The notes below the pieces were generated by a model. The model saw nothing but the letters and a program-made list of their open reading frames with translations. It made no database searches and was not told the origin of the DNA. The position numbers and the translations under genes were made by a program. A stretch of 64,000 nucleotides of DNA from Komarekiella delphini-convector SJRDD-AB1 (GTDB lineage: Bacteria; Cyanobacteriota; Cyanobacteriia; Cyanobacteriales; Nostocaceae): NCBI RefSeq assembly GCF_014831675.1, contig NZ_VJXY01000017.1:95366-159365 (forward strand), written 5' to 3'. Positions 26,231 through 36,501 of this stretch are shown here, piece after piece; within the stretch, counting starts at the first letter, position 1; each line of letters starts with the position of its first letter.

Positions 26231-26914
26231 TCACTCCTCCGTGTTCTTTTGTTGCTGGAGATACACGATAACCTCTGAGGTGTCTACTTGGGGAAATTCT
26301 ATATAAAAATTACTCACACTCCAAAAGAGTTCCGGTGTTTCCAACACAATTAGGCGATCGCACCACTGACTCAACCAAGGTAGTAATTTCTGGGGTGCTA
26401 CTGGAGTGCATAACCAAACTGCTGCTGGAGAAAGCGCTTTGATCGCAGTTGCCGCTACCGCGATTGTCATCCCTGTGGCAATACCATCATCAACTAAAAT
26501 CAGTGTAGCCCCCTCTGGATTCACCTGCGGACACGCAGAAATTAATTGAGCCTCAAGAAACTTAGCTTGGTTAATCGCTTGATTTAAAGCTACTTCTCGC
26601 CACCGCAAATTATCTCTGGGGCGAAATAGCTTTTGCTGAGTCCAGAGAACATTCCCTGAAGTCGTTACTGCACCAATTGCTAACTCTGGATTATCTGGAT
26701 GGCTAATTTTTTTCGCTACAACTATTGTCAACGGACAACCCAAAAGGCTAGCTATTGGTGCTGCTACTGGCAAACCTCCTCTTGGCAAAGCATAGACAAT
26801 TGGTACAGGCTTTACCCCTGATTCAATAGTTTGCTGAGCCAAAACCTCATAGATCACTCGCGCCAATTCCTCACCAGCATGGGTGCGATCGGCAAAAAGT
26901 GGGGTATGTGACAT
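26231..26914 (-). CDS. Phosphoribosyltransferase-domain protein
   Basis: About 227 residues if started at the ATG preceded by GGGGGA (26912-26914); an ATG five codons upstream is possible. The PRPP-binding loop is TLILVDDGIATGMTI, and the N-terminal VYALPRGGLPVAAPIA is the dinucleotide/hood region. This is the pattern of stand-alone type I phosphoribosyltransferase-like proteins common in actinobacteria and cyanobacteria, often next to erythromycin-esterase or hydrolase genes. The base or sugar acceptor is unknown. It converges on the TPR gene. Confidence 0.8.
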   Translation of the reverse strand: MSHTPLFADRTHAGEELARVIYEVLAQQTIESGVKPVPIVYALPRGGLPVAAPIASLLGCPLTIVVAKKISHPDNPELAIGAVTTSGNVLWTQQKLFRPRDNLRWREVALNQAINQAKFLEAQLISACPQVNPEGATLILVDDGIATGMTIAVAATAIKALSPAAVWLCTPVAPQKLLPWLSQWCDRLIVLETPELFWSVSNFYIEFPQVDTSEVIVYLQQQKNTEE

Positions 26915-27102
26915 AGTTTCCCCCAGCATCTTAGGATAGCATTGCTTTTATCATGACTGAATTTTGGCTCAAATTAACTGATACAATAGGACTTGTGCAA
27001 ATAGTAAGTATTCAGCAAAAGTCTATTTCTGAAAAATCTCCAACCAGAGCCATATTTAACTCAGATTGAACAGCTGATGCTGACGCCAACATCCTAATTT
27101 TC

Positions 27103-27780
27103 ATGAGCAGCGAAACCCAACTCAGCCTCTTCGACGACTCAACCTTTAACCAACAAGAGCTGATTCCCACAGACGCCAAAATTTCTATCCCTCCCGGAAC
27201 CTATTCCAGCATGACCGAGTTGGCACAGCATTGTAATCAGTGTCATCGTTGTGCATTAGGAGACACTCGGACTCATGCTGTTGTCGGACGCGGCAATCTT
27301 AAAGCATCAATCATGATTGTGGGAGAAGCACCAGGTCAAAACGAAGACGAAACGGGTCTACCATTTGTAGGCAAATCAGGACAATTGCTAGAAAAAATTC
27401 TGGCATCTGTGAATTTGTCTACTGAGAATGATGTATACATTGCCAATATTAATAAATGCCGCCCACCAGAAAACCGAGTCCCCACTACTGAAGAAATGGC
27501 GGCTTGCAAACCCTACTTACTAGAACAAATTCGCTTAGTTGACCCCAAAATAATTCTGTTAACAGGTGCAACTGCGGTTAAAGGTATCACAAATGACAAG
27601 CGGGGGATTACGAAAATTCGCGGTCAATGGCTGGAGTGGGAAGGACGTTTGTGTATGCCAATTTTCCACCCCTCGTACTTGCTACGTAACCCCTCGCGTG
27701 AAGTTGGTGCGCCTAAATGGTTGATGTGGCAAGATATCCAAGCAGTACGTGCTAAGTTTGATGAAATTCAGAAAAGATAG
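27103..27780 (+). CDS. Family 4-type uracil-DNA glycosylase (Fe-S)
   Basis: 225 residues. It removes uracil from DNA as the first step of base-excision repair. Motif A is GEAPGQNEDETGLPFVG (74-90) and motif B is HPSYLLR (189-195). Cysteines C47 and C50 (CHRC), C119 (NKCRPPENR) and C135 (AACKP) match the four ligands of the 4Fe-4S cluster in thermostable family 4 enzymes. An N-terminal extension (about 1-35) before the core is common in cyanobacteria. It is followed by a decayed echo of its own C-terminus. Confidence 0.9.
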   Translation: MSSETQLSLFDDSTFNQQELIPTDAKISIPPGTYSSMTELAQHCNQCHRCALGDTRTHAVVGRGNLKASIMIVGEAPGQNEDETGLPFVGKSGQLLEKILASVNLSTENDVYIANINKCRPPENRVPTTEEMAACKPYLLEQIRLVDPKIILLTGATAVKGITNDKRGITKIRGQWLEWEGRLCMPIFHPSYLLRNPSREVGAPKWLMWQDIQAVRAKFDEIQKR

Positions 27781-27796
27781 ATAAAACAGTTGAAAG

Positions 27797-27841
27797 ATAT
27801 GGCTCATATGGCATGATATCCAGGCATTGCGTACCAAATTA
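27797..27841 (+). pseudogene. Fragment duplicating the uracil-DNA glycosylase C-terminus
   Basis: In one frame these bases read IWLIWHDIQALRTKL, matching WLMWQDIQAVRAKF near the end of the intact gene at 27103-27780. DNA similarity is only moderate, so the copy is old or came from a paralogue. No other part of the gene is present, and the following spacer to 27944 is not recognised. Confidence 0.55.
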
Positions 27842-27944
27842 AATTTGATTAAATCGGGAAAAACAGCTAATGGAACTGAAGTCTATATTGAGACTTTCAT
27901 CGGCTGGTTAATCTTGAAAAAATTGCCACAGGAGAAGAATCGTT

Positions 27945-28214
27945 TTGAGCTTAATCATATCTTTACTAATTGTACTAATTGTGATGGGCTTTATCGCTCT
28001 GATCATAGGTGCTGTCTCACCTTCTAGAAACAGTTCCCATAAAAGGCGTCGGGGCAACTTTGGTAGTTCTTCTAGTAACAGCAACAGTAGTTGGTATGGT
28101 GGTGATACTAGGGGATATGACTCAGGTAGCAGCAGTAGCTATGACTCAGGTAGTAGCTGTGACTCCGGTAGTAGCGGTGGCTGTGACTCCAGTAGTAGCG
28201 GTGGCTGTAACTGA
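27945..28214 (+). CDS. Small membrane protein with Ser/Gly-rich tail
   Basis: 89 residues. The likely start is the TTG at 27945-27947 because GGAGAAG lies seven bases upstream and the hydrophobic helix begins immediately (SLIISLLIVLIVMGFIALIIGAV). The rest is basic (SHKRRRG), then a low-complexity tail of GYDSGSSSS and CDSGSSGG repeats with four Cys. One membrane pass and an exposed flexible tail are expected. The tail resembles Gly/Ser-rich endings of other cyanobacterial membrane proteins, but no family can be named. Confidence 0.6.
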   Translation: MSLIISLLIVLIVMGFIALIIGAVSPSRNSSHKRRRGNFGSSSSNSNSSWYGGDTRGYDSGSSSSYDSGSSCDSGSSGGCDSSSSGGCN

Positions 28215-28338
28215 TACCGTTTCACGTTCCGTAATATTGATACAGATAGCAAGCAGGAAAAGCAGGGCGAGTTAGAAAAGTGATTTGTATCGGGAATTTC
28301 GTGAAATGGTATGAGCTAGGCGGTTAATAAAATTAAAT

Positions 28339-28977
28339 TCATAGATTCCCAGAACGCATACGTACACTTCCCGCCTGACAATCGCGTAACCAAGCTTTAA
28401 CACCTTGAGCGATCGCACCATTACTACTATCCCGTGGCGGCGATGGTGGTTGTTGTTTCGGATAAGCGCCTGTTTGAGTAAACATCATCACTAAACGCCA
28501 ACCACTTTTAGCTTTAGTCAACAACAGCCAGTGGAATTGCTGCAATTCTACCGCTTTCTTATTTATGTACTGCCGCTCCAAGGTAGTAAAGAAAACTTGC
28601 TCAACTCCTGATCCCGCACTTTTAGGCGCATCTGTACTGTATTCTTCAGAGTTCAGGGGCAGAGGAGTAAACTCAGGTTTTCCTGCCACTAGCATATAGC
28701 TGTAAACGTCACTTTTTCTACTAAGGCGGCGGGCGCGTTGACTGGCACGGTTAGCATAACTAGGTAAATCCCGCAATAAATGAGTAGTTAATATTTCTAA
28801 ATTTTGTTCATAACATAAAGTCCTCACGCCACTATTGATGTTTTGCTTCTGTGCTAACACAGAGTTAGGGGTGAGGTTTTTTGATAAGGCTGGATCTAGG
28901 CCGTTTAATATTAAAAACCAGAAGCCACAAGCGACAAACCAAAAACGATAATTTTTATTTCTGACTCCTGGATTCAT
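28339..28977 (-). CDS. Exported hypothetical protein, overlaps pyrF
   Basis: 212 residues. A basic start plus [16 protein letters not shown] (about 12-27) suggests a signal peptide or anchor. The body contains [30 protein letters not shown] and ends CQAGSVRMR, a conserved cyanobacterial exported protein of unknown function as far as I can recognise. Its ATG overlaps the pyrF stop in an ATGA, so the two are translationally coupled. No link to pyrimidine synthesis is implied. Confidence 0.75.
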   Translation of the reverse strand: MNPGVRNKNYRFWFVACGFWFLILNGLDPALSKNLTPNSVLAQKQNINSGVRTLCYEQNLEILTTHLLRDLPSYANRASQRARRLSRKSDVYSYMLVAGKPEFTPLPLNSEEYSTDAPKSAGSGVEQVFFTTLERQYINKKAVELQQFHWLLLTKAKSGWRLVMMFTQTGAYPKQQPPSPPRDSSNGAIAQGVKAWLRDCQAGSVRMRSGNL

Positions 28978-29693
28978 GCGATCGCACTTAACTCCTGAGA
29001 AATCCTCTTCCAGGCTAACTCAGGATCACTTGCAGCAGTAATAGGACGCCCAATTACCAAGTAATCTGCACCTGCTTGAATAGCTTGCACTGGGGTCAGC
29101 GATCGCTTTTGATCAGCTTTGTCTGTCCAATTTGGTCGTACCCCTGGACAAACTAAGAGAAAATCATCTCCACAAGTTTGTCGCAACTGCACCACCTCTT
29201 GGGGTGAACAAACCGCCCCATCTAACCCTGTTTCTTGCGCCAGCAACGCCATTTCTAGGACATATTCTGGCAATTCTAGAGGAATCTTCAAATCAAACGC
29301 CAGATCTCTCGCAGAAATGCTCGTCAGCAAGGTAATCGCAATTAATTTAGGCGATTTCACACCTGCTTGTGTAGCCCCCTCCTGCGCCGCCTCAGTTGCC
29401 GCTTTCAGGGCATCTTTACCAGCAGTAGCATGAATTGTGAGCAAATCCACCCCGTAACGAGCTGCACTACGGCAAGCACCAGCGATAGTGTTAGGGATGT
29501 CGTGAAATTTTAAATCCAGGAAAATCCGCTTTTGCCGAGACTTTAGCATTTCCAGAATTTTCGGCCCAGTGTTAGTAAATAACTCTAAACCAACCTTCCA
29601 GAAACCGACTTGCGGAAGTTGATCCACAAGAGCGATCGCACTATCTTCATCTGCTACATCTAAAGCAACAATAACCCGCTCATTTATATTCAT
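28974..29693 (-). CDS. pyrF: Orotidine 5'-phosphate decarboxylase
   Basis: 239 residues. It catalyses the last step of UMP synthesis in the cytoplasm. The active-site block is [11 protein letters not shown] (catalytic Lys with the Asp-x-Lys-x-x-Asp network), with VIVALDVAD at the N-terminus, LVCPGVRP for the phosphate loop and [11 protein letters not shown] at the end. The length is as expected for bacterial group 1 enzymes. It lies downstream of tyrS with a 29-bp gap, and its stop overlaps the start of the next gene, so a tyrS-pyrF-hypothetical transcript is likely. Confidence 0.97.
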   Translation of the reverse strand: MNINERVIVALDVADEDSAIALVDQLPQVGFWKVGLELFTNTGPKILEMLKSRQKRIFLDLKFHDIPNTIAGACRSAARYGVDLLTIHATAGKDALKAATEAAQEGATQAGVKSPKLIAITLLTSISARDLAFDLKIPLELPEYVLEMALLAQETGLDGAVCSPQEVVQLRQTCGDDFLLVCPGVRPNWTDKADQKRSLTPVQAIQAGADYLVIGRPITAASDPELAWKRISQELSAIA

Positions 29694-29722
29694 CTATTAA
29701 TTCCCCATTCCCCATTCCCCAT

Positions 29723-30916
29723 TCAAGGCACTAAACGCACAAATTTATTTTTACCGACTTGTAAGACTTTGCCTTGTAACTCAGCGGGAGAAGCGAAATT
29801 AGTATCAACATCAGTAATGCGATCGCCATCTAGACGCACCCCACCCTCTTGAATTTTTCGCTTTCCTTCACCCGTACTTTTGCACAAGCCACTAACATTG
29901 AGAATATAAGCTAACTTAACCGGATATGGCACGCCAGCTAAAGAAAATTCTGGGACAGCACCTTCTTTACCGCCGCTTTTTGCTGCTTCTTTCGCCTCAT
30001 TAGCTGCTTGTTCGCCATCGTACTGCCTAACAACTTCCCATGCTAAAAGTGTTTGGCGATCGCGGGGATTTTCTGGCAGTTTATCTAAAGGTAAATCTGT
30101 CAACAGTTCAAAATACTGCTCCAACCGATGATCGGGGACTCCTTGTAACTTCTGATACTTTTGGGCCGGATGTTCCGACAAGGCAATATAATTACCTAGA
30201 GACTTAGACATTTTTTGCTCTCCATCCGTACCAATCAAAATTGGCAACAGCATCCCAAACTGAGGCTTTTGACCAAAATGGCGTTGCAAATCTCTACCTA
30301 CAGCAATGTTAAACTTTTGATCAGTCCCTCCTAATTCCACATCTGCCTCAACCGCGACAGAATCAAAACCCTGCATCAACGGGTACAGGAACTCATGGAT
30401 AAAAATTGGATTCTCTTTTCTATAGCGTTCTGCAAATCCTTCCTTGGCTAACATCTGCCCCACCGTCATCGTGGAAAGTAACTCTAAAATTTTCCCTAAA
30501 TCAAGCTGGGAGAGCCATTCGGAGTTATAACGCACCTCTAACCTTCCTGGTGTGTCAAAATCCAAGATAGGTCGCAATTGGTCAAAATAAGTCTGAGCAT
30601 TTTGGGCTACGTCTGCTTCTGTAAGCTGACGGCGCACCTCAGATTTACCAGTCGGATCACCAATACGCGCTGTAAAATCGCCAATAATTAGAACCGCTGT
30701 ATGACCTGCATCTTGAAACGCTCGCAGTTTCCGCATTGGTATGCTATGACCGAAATGAATGTCGGCACCTGTAGGATCAATGCCGTATTTGACCCTTAAG
30801 GGTTGATTTGTAGTTAGCAAGCGCTTTTCTAAACTTTCACTTTCACTGTCAGCATCAGCTGGTTGAGGAAAGACTTCCACTACACCACGACGTAGCCAAG
30901 CAAAATTTTGCGCCAT
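29723..30916 (-). CDS. tyrS: Tyrosyl-tRNA synthetase
   Basis: About 397 residues from the ATG at 30914-30916 ([12 protein letters not shown]). The frame continues to a TTG at 31006 but without a ribosome site, so I use the ATG. The HIGH motif is HFGH (in [13 protein letters not shown]), the KMSKS motif is exact ([12 protein letters not shown]), and a C-terminal S4-like RNA-binding region follows ([12 protein letters not shown]). The enzyme charges tRNA-Tyr in the cytoplasm. It is divergent from the penicillin-binding protein gene upstream. Confidence 0.95.
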   Translation of the reverse strand: MAQNFAWLRRGVVEVFPQPADADSESESLEKRLLTTNQPLRVKYGIDPTGADIHFGHSIPMRKLRAFQDAGHTAVLIIGDFTARIGDPTGKSEVRRQLTEADVAQNAQTYFDQLRPILDFDTPGRLEVRYNSEWLSQLDLGKILELLSTMTVGQMLAKEGFAERYRKENPIFIHEFLYPLMQGFDSVAVEADVELGGTDQKFNIAVGRDLQRHFGQKPQFGMLLPILIGTDGEQKMSKSLGNYIALSEHPAQKYQKLQGVPDHRLEQYFELLTDLPLDKLPENPRDRQTLLAWEVVRQYDGEQAANEAKEAAKSGGKEGAVPEFSLAGVPYPVKLAYILNVSGLCKSTGEGKRKIQEGGVRLDGDRITDVDTNFASPAELQGKVLQVGKNKFVRLVP

Positions 30917-31089
30917 ACTAGGAGATTCATTATTAGCTATGCTTTGCACTCTAGAAGTTAGGTTAGTTATATTCACTAGCAATTTATCCACTCTCTCATC
31001 TGCCAAATTACTATAATTGCAAAAAATTAACCGCCTTGCTTCGCCGAATGAATTACAGTTATATTTACAAGTGAGGAAGTGTAATAGCC

Positions 31090-33015
31090 GTGTCTTCGTC
31101 TAGGACTTTTGAAGATAAGCAGCCACAACGCCGGGCTTCATCTGGTTTTGAGTTTTTGAAAGGAGTAGGTCAGGTAACTGGCGGTACTCTCCTATCAATT
31201 ACCATGCTGGCAAGTTCCATTGTAGCCGGAGGACTAGTTGGTTTAGCAGTTAGTTTCCGTAATTTGCCAGATGTCAGACAACTACGTAACTTCTTTCCGT
31301 CAGAAACGACTTACATCTATGACGTTAAGGGCAAACTATTAACGAGCATTCACGGGGAAGCCAATCGAGAAGTCGCATCCCTGGATAGAATTTCTCCAAA
31401 TTTAAAACGGGCAGTATTAGCAAGCGAAGATAGTCACTTCTACGATCACCACGGTATTAATCCCGTCGGCGTTGGACGGGCTGTGGTAGTTAACTGGGCA
31501 GCAGGTGGAGTCAGAGAAGGTGGCTCAACTGTCACCATGCAGTTGGTGAAAAACCTGTTTTTGACTCGCAAGCGTGCCTTTACCCGGAAGATTGCGGAGG
31601 GGGTGCTGGCAATTCGTCTAGAGCAAATTCTCAGCAAAGACCAAATTTTGGAAATGTACCTCAATCAAGTTTATTGGGGTCATAACAATTATGGTGTACA
31701 AACAGCGGCGCGTAGTTACTTTAACAAGTCAGCAGAATATTTAAACTTGGGCGAGTCAGCAATGATGGCGGGTTTGATCCAAGCGCCAGAAGAATTTAGC
31801 CCGTTTGTGAGTATGAAGCTGGCAAAACAGAAACAAAAAGAAGTTCTGGGACGAATGCTGGAATTGAATTGGATCAACCAGCAAGAGTACGATAATGCTC
31901 TTAAGCAAGAAATCAAACTTGGTAAAATTAAGTCTTTTCAAGGTAGTGCTCTACCTTATGTAACGAATGCGGTGGCGCAGGAGTTGGCTAAGAAGTTTGG
32001 GCGCGATGCACTGCTTAAAGGCGGAATGCGGGTGCAAACAACTGTTGATGCCGATTTCCAACAAATGGCGGAGCAAACTGTCAGCAAGTGGCACAAGTCA
32101 CTCTTAGGTCAAGGCTTATCTAAGAATCAAATAGCCTTAGTGGCGATTGATCCGCGCACGCATTTTATTAAAGCATTAGTGGGTGGCGTCGATTCTAAAA
32201 CCAGTGAATTCAATCGAGCAACCCAAGCTCAGCGCCAACCGGGATCTGCTTTCAAACCTTTTGTTTACTATGCTGCTTTTGCCACTGGTAAATTTGCGCC
32301 AGACACAACAGTGGTAGATGCTCCAGTTAGCTATCGAGATGGTGACGGTTGGTACTATCCGAAAAACTATGATGGTGGCTTTAGTGGCTCTATGTCAATT
32401 CGCCAAGCTCTATCAGTGTCACGCAATATCCCTGTGATTAAGATTGGCAAGAGTGTGGGGATGAATAAAGTAATAGAAACCTGCCGCACTTTAGGAATTA
32501 TGAGTCCGATGGAACCCGTGACTTCTTTACCCCTAGGTGCAATTGGCGTCACGCCTCTAGAAATGGCTAGTGCTTATGCTACCTTTGCCAATTATGGCTG
32601 GCAGTCGCCACCAACGGTAATTGTCCGTGTCACCGATAGTAGTGGCAACGTGTTGCTAGATAACACGCCCAAACCTCAGTTAGTTCTCGATCCTTGGGCA
32701 TCGGCAGCTATTATCGATGTGATGCGAACAGTAATGACTGATGGTACAGGTAAAGGTGCCGCCATAGGTCGCCCAGCCGCAGGCAAGACGGGAACAACTT
32801 CTTCAGAAAAAGATATTTGGTTTGTTGGGACTGTGCCACAGTTAACAACTGCTGTCTGGGTGGGGAGAGACGACAACAAACAATTAGCTAGTGGTGCGAC
32901 AGGTGGTGGTATGGTTGCTCCCGTCTGGCGTGATTTTATGCAAAAGGCACTCAAGAACGTACCAGCAGAAAATTTCAAGCCACCTTCCAAGTTTCCTCGT
33001 CCTAAGTCGAATTAA
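31090..33015 (+). CDS. Bifunctional class A penicillin-binding protein (1A family)
   Basis: 641 residues from a GTG, with GAGGAAG upstream. A transmembrane helix (about 30-55) anchors it. The glycosyltransferase family 51 domain carries the catalytic Glu E113 in [12 protein letters not shown] and [13 protein letters not shown] (143-155). The transpeptidase domain carries S386-x-x-K389 (GSAFKP), S444-R-N446 and K566-T-G568. The enzyme polymerises and cross-links peptidoglycan in the periplasm. It has a single-gene arrangement and is the usual length for cyanobacterial PBP1 paralogues. Confidence 0.95.
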   Translation: MSSSRTFEDKQPQRRASSGFEFLKGVGQVTGGTLLSITMLASSIVAGGLVGLAVSFRNLPDVRQLRNFFPSETTYIYDVKGKLLTSIHGEANREVASLDRISPNLKRAVLASEDSHFYDHHGINPVGVGRAVVVNWAAGGVREGGSTVTMQLVKNLFLTRKRAFTRKIAEGVLAIRLEQILSKDQILEMYLNQVYWGHNNYGVQTAARSYFNKSAEYLNLGESAMMAGLIQAPEEFSPFVSMKLAKQKQKEVLGRMLELNWINQQEYDNALKQEIKLGKIKSFQGSALPYVTNAVAQELAKKFGRDALLKGGMRVQTTVDADFQQMAEQTVSKWHKSLLGQGLSKNQIALVAIDPRTHFIKALVGGVDSKTSEFNRATQAQRQPGSAFKPFVYYAAFATGKFAPDTTVVDAPVSYRDGDGWYYPKNYDGGFSGSMSIRQALSVSRNIPVIKIGKSVGMNKVIETCRTLGIMSPMEPVTSLPLGAIGVTPLEMASAYATFANYGWQSPPTVIVRVTDSSGNVLLDNTPKPQLVLDPWASAAIIDVMRTVMTDGTGKGAAIGRPAAGKTGTTSSEKDIWFVGTVPQLTTAVWVGRDDNKQLASGATGGGMVAPVWRDFMQKALKNVPAENFKPPSKFPRPKSN

Positions 33016-33081
33016 CAGTATTGGTGATTAGGTATTAGGTATTAGAGAATAATTTCCCTAGTCCCTATTCCCTAGTCCCCT

Positions 33082-33405
33082 TTAGGACTGTGCTTCTAAC
33101 TCTGATTTCATCCGTTGTAAGGTAAAGTTCATTTGGTCAAACATTTGTTGTGGAGTGACACCAAACTGACCTAGCTGAGTTTTGAGTTGCTGTACAGTCA
33201 TTTGTGCCATAAAATCTTCTGACAGCTCGAAGCGCTTCATAAAAACGCGATACCGATCCATCATGGCTTCCATTTGCTCAATAAACAGCTTTTTGCCCTC
33301 GCGGTCAAATTTGCCGTAGTTGTTGCCAAGTGTGATCAGCGCTTGATAATCTTCAAACAGCTGTTTTGCCTCTTGCTGAACTATCTCAGAATCGAAGAAT
33401 CCCAT
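33082..33405 (-). CDS. DUF1825 protein
   Basis: 107 residues from MGFFDSEIVQQEAKQLFEDYQAL, which is the usual start of this cyanobacteria-restricted family; an ATG eight codons upstream is possible. Residues FDREGKKLFIEQMEAMMDRYRVFMKRFELSEDFMAQMT and the run of Gln/Met-rich helices are almost invariant in the family. It is all-helical and cytoplasmic, with no known function. Its narrow distribution supports the cyanobacterial origin of the window. Confidence 0.9.
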   Translation of the reverse strand: MGFFDSEIVQQEAKQLFEDYQALITLGNNYGKFDREGKKLFIEQMEAMMDRYRVFMKRFELSEDFMAQMTVQQLKTQLGQFGVTPQQMFDQMNFTLQRMKSELEAQS

Positions 33406-33530
33406 ATTACTAATATTAAACTGAGGCATAATACTCAGTAGCTTAACAGTTTTGCCTATACTTTTATTTTAGTCTAGGGGACTACTAAAATGAACAAGCT
33501 TCGGTTTTAGTACGGTTTTTTACCGAAATT

Positions 33531-34514
33531 TCAACACTTGACTTGAGAGCGTTTTCCCTCGCTAAACCAACTTAATAAAGCCGCAATACTCATTGCTTTG
33601 GCCATTGATTGAGGATTAGCGTTTTCACCTGGTTTGATTTTGAGTTTGGGAGCGTATTTTAAAGCTAGTGAATGTTGTGGGTTAAGTTTTAAGGCTTGAC
33701 GGATATAAACCCTCGCCATCCCTGGAAATTTCTGTTGGAGATGTACCAACCCTAATAAAGCATGATAGTCGCTGTTATTTGGCTCTAATTTAATAGCATC
33801 ACGCAGTTCTTGCACAGCAAGTGCCCAGTTGGCTAGTCTGACATACTGAATACCTCGCTGGTAATGACGTTGAGCGTAGTTTTTCAAAACTGGCTTGACA
33901 TTAGTTTTTTCACATAATGCCAATTCAACTGGCTTGACTTGCATCTCAAGAATGATTGGGTTAGGTTCTTGCGGCAAAACTAGGTCATGCTTGTGCAATC
34001 CTAAGTAAAGTAAATTGAGTATACTGATCTGCTGAGTTACCTGATAAAATTGGCGGATTGATTTATATTGAGCTTTTGCATAGGAAGCGATCGCCTCTTC
34101 ATAAAAAAACTCTGCTTCCAGTGCAGACATTTCCATAAGTTCCTGAGCTAGGAGACTTTGAGAAGATGTGGTTTGCTTTTGCTTCCAGCATTTTGCTTCT
34201 AAACGCAGTGTGGCTATGGTACTAAAACGCTTTTGTGTGTGCTTGAGTTGCTCGTAAGCTGGATTGATCAAATGGCTAAATATTGCCGTTGCTAATTCTT
34301 GGTCTGGATTATGGCTTGCGGTATGGCGATCGGGATGTAGCAGCTTTGCTAAAGTGTGATAGCGTTTGAGAATCTGACGTTCATCAGCAGTCACAGAAAT
34401 TCCTAGCACAGCGTAGGGATCAAAAAGCTGTTCAAGCCATTTTGGTGGTAAGAAAGTCTGTGACATTGCAGTAATATCAGCCGTTAAAAAATCAAAGTTA
34501 GCATCAAAGCTCAA
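33531..34514 (-). CDS. J-domain protein with TPR repeats
   Basis: 327 residues. A DnaJ-like domain at about 30-100 has the canonical HPD at 60-62 (LLHPDRH), so it can in principle stimulate a DnaK ATPase. A helical middle follows, then one or two TPR units near 215-285 (YAQRHYQRGIQYVRLANWALAVQELRDAIKLEPNN). This combination suggests a co-chaperone that brings a client or membrane partner to DnaK. No G/F-rich or zinc-finger region is present, so it is a type III J protein. Confidence 0.85.
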   Translation of the reverse strand: MSFDANFDFLTADITAMSQTFLPPKWLEQLFDPYAVLGISVTADERQILKRYHTLAKLLHPDRHTASHNPDQELATAIFSHLINPAYEQLKHTQKRFSTIATLRLEAKCWKQKQTTSSQSLLAQELMEMSALEAEFFYEEAIASYAKAQYKSIRQFYQVTQQISILNLLYLGLHKHDLVLPQEPNPIILEMQVKPVELALCEKTNVKPVLKNYAQRHYQRGIQYVRLANWALAVQELRDAIKLEPNNSDYHALLGLVHLQQKFPGMARVYIRQALKLNPQHSLALKYAPKLKIKPGENANPQSMAKAMSIAALLSWFSEGKRSQVKC

Positions 34515-34827
34515 TGTATGTGATGTTAAACTTACTCAAATTTACTTGAAACAGTGAGTGTGCCGTAAAAGTATTTGCGGACTTGACTTTTAAGGTAAAA
34601 CTAGAGTTAACTACCCCACCCACTCTTAAGTTTAGTTCTCCATAGCATTGTGTGGTAGCAGTTCAACATACCCGTTATGATCAATCGAAGCTGCCTTACA
34701 ATTTAAATAATTAGGATAGATTTGTATGCTTACTGGTAACTTAGAATTCTGTAATGCTTAATTTATTAAAGTGCTTTGCTACTATAGCTGTCTTAGGAAC
34801 TGTGGTAGTAGTAGATTTATTGAGAAT

Positions 34828-35202
34828 ATGTTAACTAAGCGCAAAAGCCGAAGCATCGCCGCTATTTTAGCTCTCTCTGGGACGCTGACAATTTCAGGGT
34901 TACATAAATTTTATTTGGGACAGCCGCTTTGGGGTCTGTTGTATGTTTTGCTTTCTTGGACGCCAATCCCCAAGGTAGCTAGTGCTATTGAGGGGGTTTG
35001 GTATTTAGCTCAAGACGAAGAAGCTTTTGACCGTAATTTTAATCTGGGTAAGTCAGCAGCCAGGAACTCACAGCAAGCGAGTAATCAGGTAGGAGTGGTG
35101 GCTAACGCCTTGCGTGAGTTAGATGCTCTGCGTCAGGATGGACTAATTTCAGAGTACGAATTTGAGCAAAAACGCCGTCAGCTGCTAGACCAGATTTCTT
35201 GA
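34828..35202 (+). CDS. TM2-domain protein with SHOCT tail
   Basis: About 124 residues from ATG 34828; a reading from 34771 adds an unconvincing Cys-rich start. It has two transmembrane helices with the TM2 pattern, SGLHKFYLGQPLWGLLYVLLSWTPIPKVASAIEGVWYL. The C-terminal DALRQDGLISEYEFEQKRRQLLDQI is a SHOCT motif, a short oligomerisation domain. The cellular role of this class is unknown. It is followed 14 bases later by the helix-hairpin-helix gene, so the pair may be co-transcribed. Confidence 0.85.
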   Translation: MLTKRKSRSIAAILALSGTLTISGLHKFYLGQPLWGLLYVLLSWTPIPKVASAIEGVWYLAQDEEAFDRNFNLGKSAARNSQQASNQVGVVANALRELDALRQDGLISEYEFEQKRRQLLDQIS

Positions 35203-35216
35203 TACAAGCGACAATC

Positions 35217-35750
35217 ATGAACAACTGGCTACCTTTAAACCCCAAGTTGCAAAAGCTCCGTGCTAAGCTGCTCAATGATCCGTACTATCGGCTACAATCT
35301 GGGGAAGAAATTCAGATAGCGGCAGTATTGGGTATCCGTATTGATGCTAATCAAGCAACTGTAGATGATTGGTTGCGCTTACCTGGTTTGTCAATTCATC
35401 AAGCCCGATCGCTTGTGGAACTTTCGCGTTCAGGTGTTAAATTTTACTGTATTGAAGATATTGCTGCGGCTTTGAGTATGCCATTACTGCGACTAGAGCC
35501 ATTAAAGGTACTGTTAAATTTTAGTTACTACGATGACGAATCTCTCACTAATTCTACGCATTTAGTAAACCCGAATACAGCAACAGTTGAGAAGCTAGCA
35601 CAAGTTCCATTTATAGATTTGTCTCTGGCGCAAGCAGTAGTGCAAAATCGTTTATCAGCTGGGCCTTACCGGAATCTGGTTGATTTCCAGCGACGACTGG
35701 AACTTCCTGGTGATGCAATCGCCCAACTGATGTATTACTTAAGGTTTTAA
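35217..35750 (+). CDS. Helix-hairpin-helix (ComEA-like) protein
   Basis: 177 residues from ATG 35217 (an upstream TTG would overlap the previous stop). Two helix-hairpin-helix units are visible: IDANQATVDDWLRLPGLSIHQARSLVELSRSG and LVNPNTATVEKLAQVPFIDLSLAQAVVQNRLSAGPYRNLVDF, the NxNxA-GIG type found in ComEA and type II secretion GspK-like proteins. No signal peptide is present, which argues against a periplasmic DNA-uptake receptor. DNA or protein binding is likely; the function is unknown. Confidence 0.8.
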   Translation: MNNWLPLNPKLQKLRAKLLNDPYYRLQSGEEIQIAAVLGIRIDANQATVDDWLRLPGLSIHQARSLVELSRSGVKFYCIEDIAAALSMPLLRLEPLKVLLNFSYYDDESLTNSTHLVNPNTATVEKLAQVPFIDLSLAQAVVQNRLSAGPYRNLVDFQRRLELPGDAIAQLMYYLRF

Positions 35751-35769
35751 TCGATTAAAGACCGCAAGC

Positions 35770-36483
35770 TCAAAACCGCACCTTGTACAAATCGAATAAT
35801 TCTCCTGATTGCTGCGCCACAACCTTAGCACCAACAGCTTTAATCATTTTTTCCCACTCAGCCACCGGCTCTAGAAATACCTCAGCACCCAAATAAGTTT
35901 CTAGAACTGCCCAATCTTCTGCTAAAGGCTGTTCTGGATTGAGGATATCAAACACAAATTGTCCACCTGGTTTCAATACTCGTTTGACTTCGACTAACAC
36001 AGCATTCCAGTATTCTAGGGGAAAATAGCAGCTAAATCCTGTGGCGATCGCTAAGTCAAACTGATCTAACGGATAATTTAAGTGATGTGCTGCGCCCAAC
36101 GCAACACCTTTGTACAGCTTGGAGTTTAACTGCGAACCACGAGAATTGAGAGTATCTCTTGCTACGTTACTGACTTCTTGCCCATAAAAAAATGCTTGCC
36201 AATCCCGCCAAGGGTAGATCAAAAAGCTGACACCGCAGCCAATATCTAAACAGTGTTGGTTTTTTTGAGGTTGAGCAATTTCCCAGAAAGGAGAAACAAT
36301 TTTCCCTGCTAATATACCAGTTATCCATTCCCGGAATATTGGCATCGCCTGCACTTCTGTTGGTAGTTCAAAGGATTGATTTTGATATTGTTGATTGAAG
36401 CGATATGCTACTTGCGCTATCCGCTGTTGCCATTTATCTGAGTGATGGACATTGCTTGTGTAAGGGGTTTGTGAGGTGGACAT
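35770..36483 (-). CDS. SAM-dependent methyltransferase
   Basis: 237 residues from ATG 36481-36483. The class I methyltransferase motif I is CLDIGCGVSFLIYPW (about 79-93), with the acidic end of strand 2 at GQEVS, motif IV at FDLAIATGFSCYF and the post-motif VLKPGGQFVFDILNP. This is the Methyltransf_11/25 type. The N-terminal 60 residues form a cap. The substrate is not predictable. It diverges from the phosphodiester glycosidase gene with 18 bases between starts, so the two share a compact promoter region. Confidence 0.85.
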   Translation of the reverse strand: MSTSQTPYTSNVHHSDKWQQRIAQVAYRFNQQYQNQSFELPTEVQAMPIFREWITGILAGKIVSPFWEIAQPQKNQHCLDIGCGVSFLIYPWRDWQAFFYGQEVSNVARDTLNSRGSQLNSKLYKGVALGAAHHLNYPLDQFDLAIATGFSCYFPLEYWNAVLVEVKRVLKPGGQFVFDILNPEQPLAEDWAVLETYLGAEVFLEPVAEWEKMIKAVGAKVVAQQSGELFDLYKVRF

Positions 36484-36501
36484 AACCAAAGAGGATTTTG
36501 G

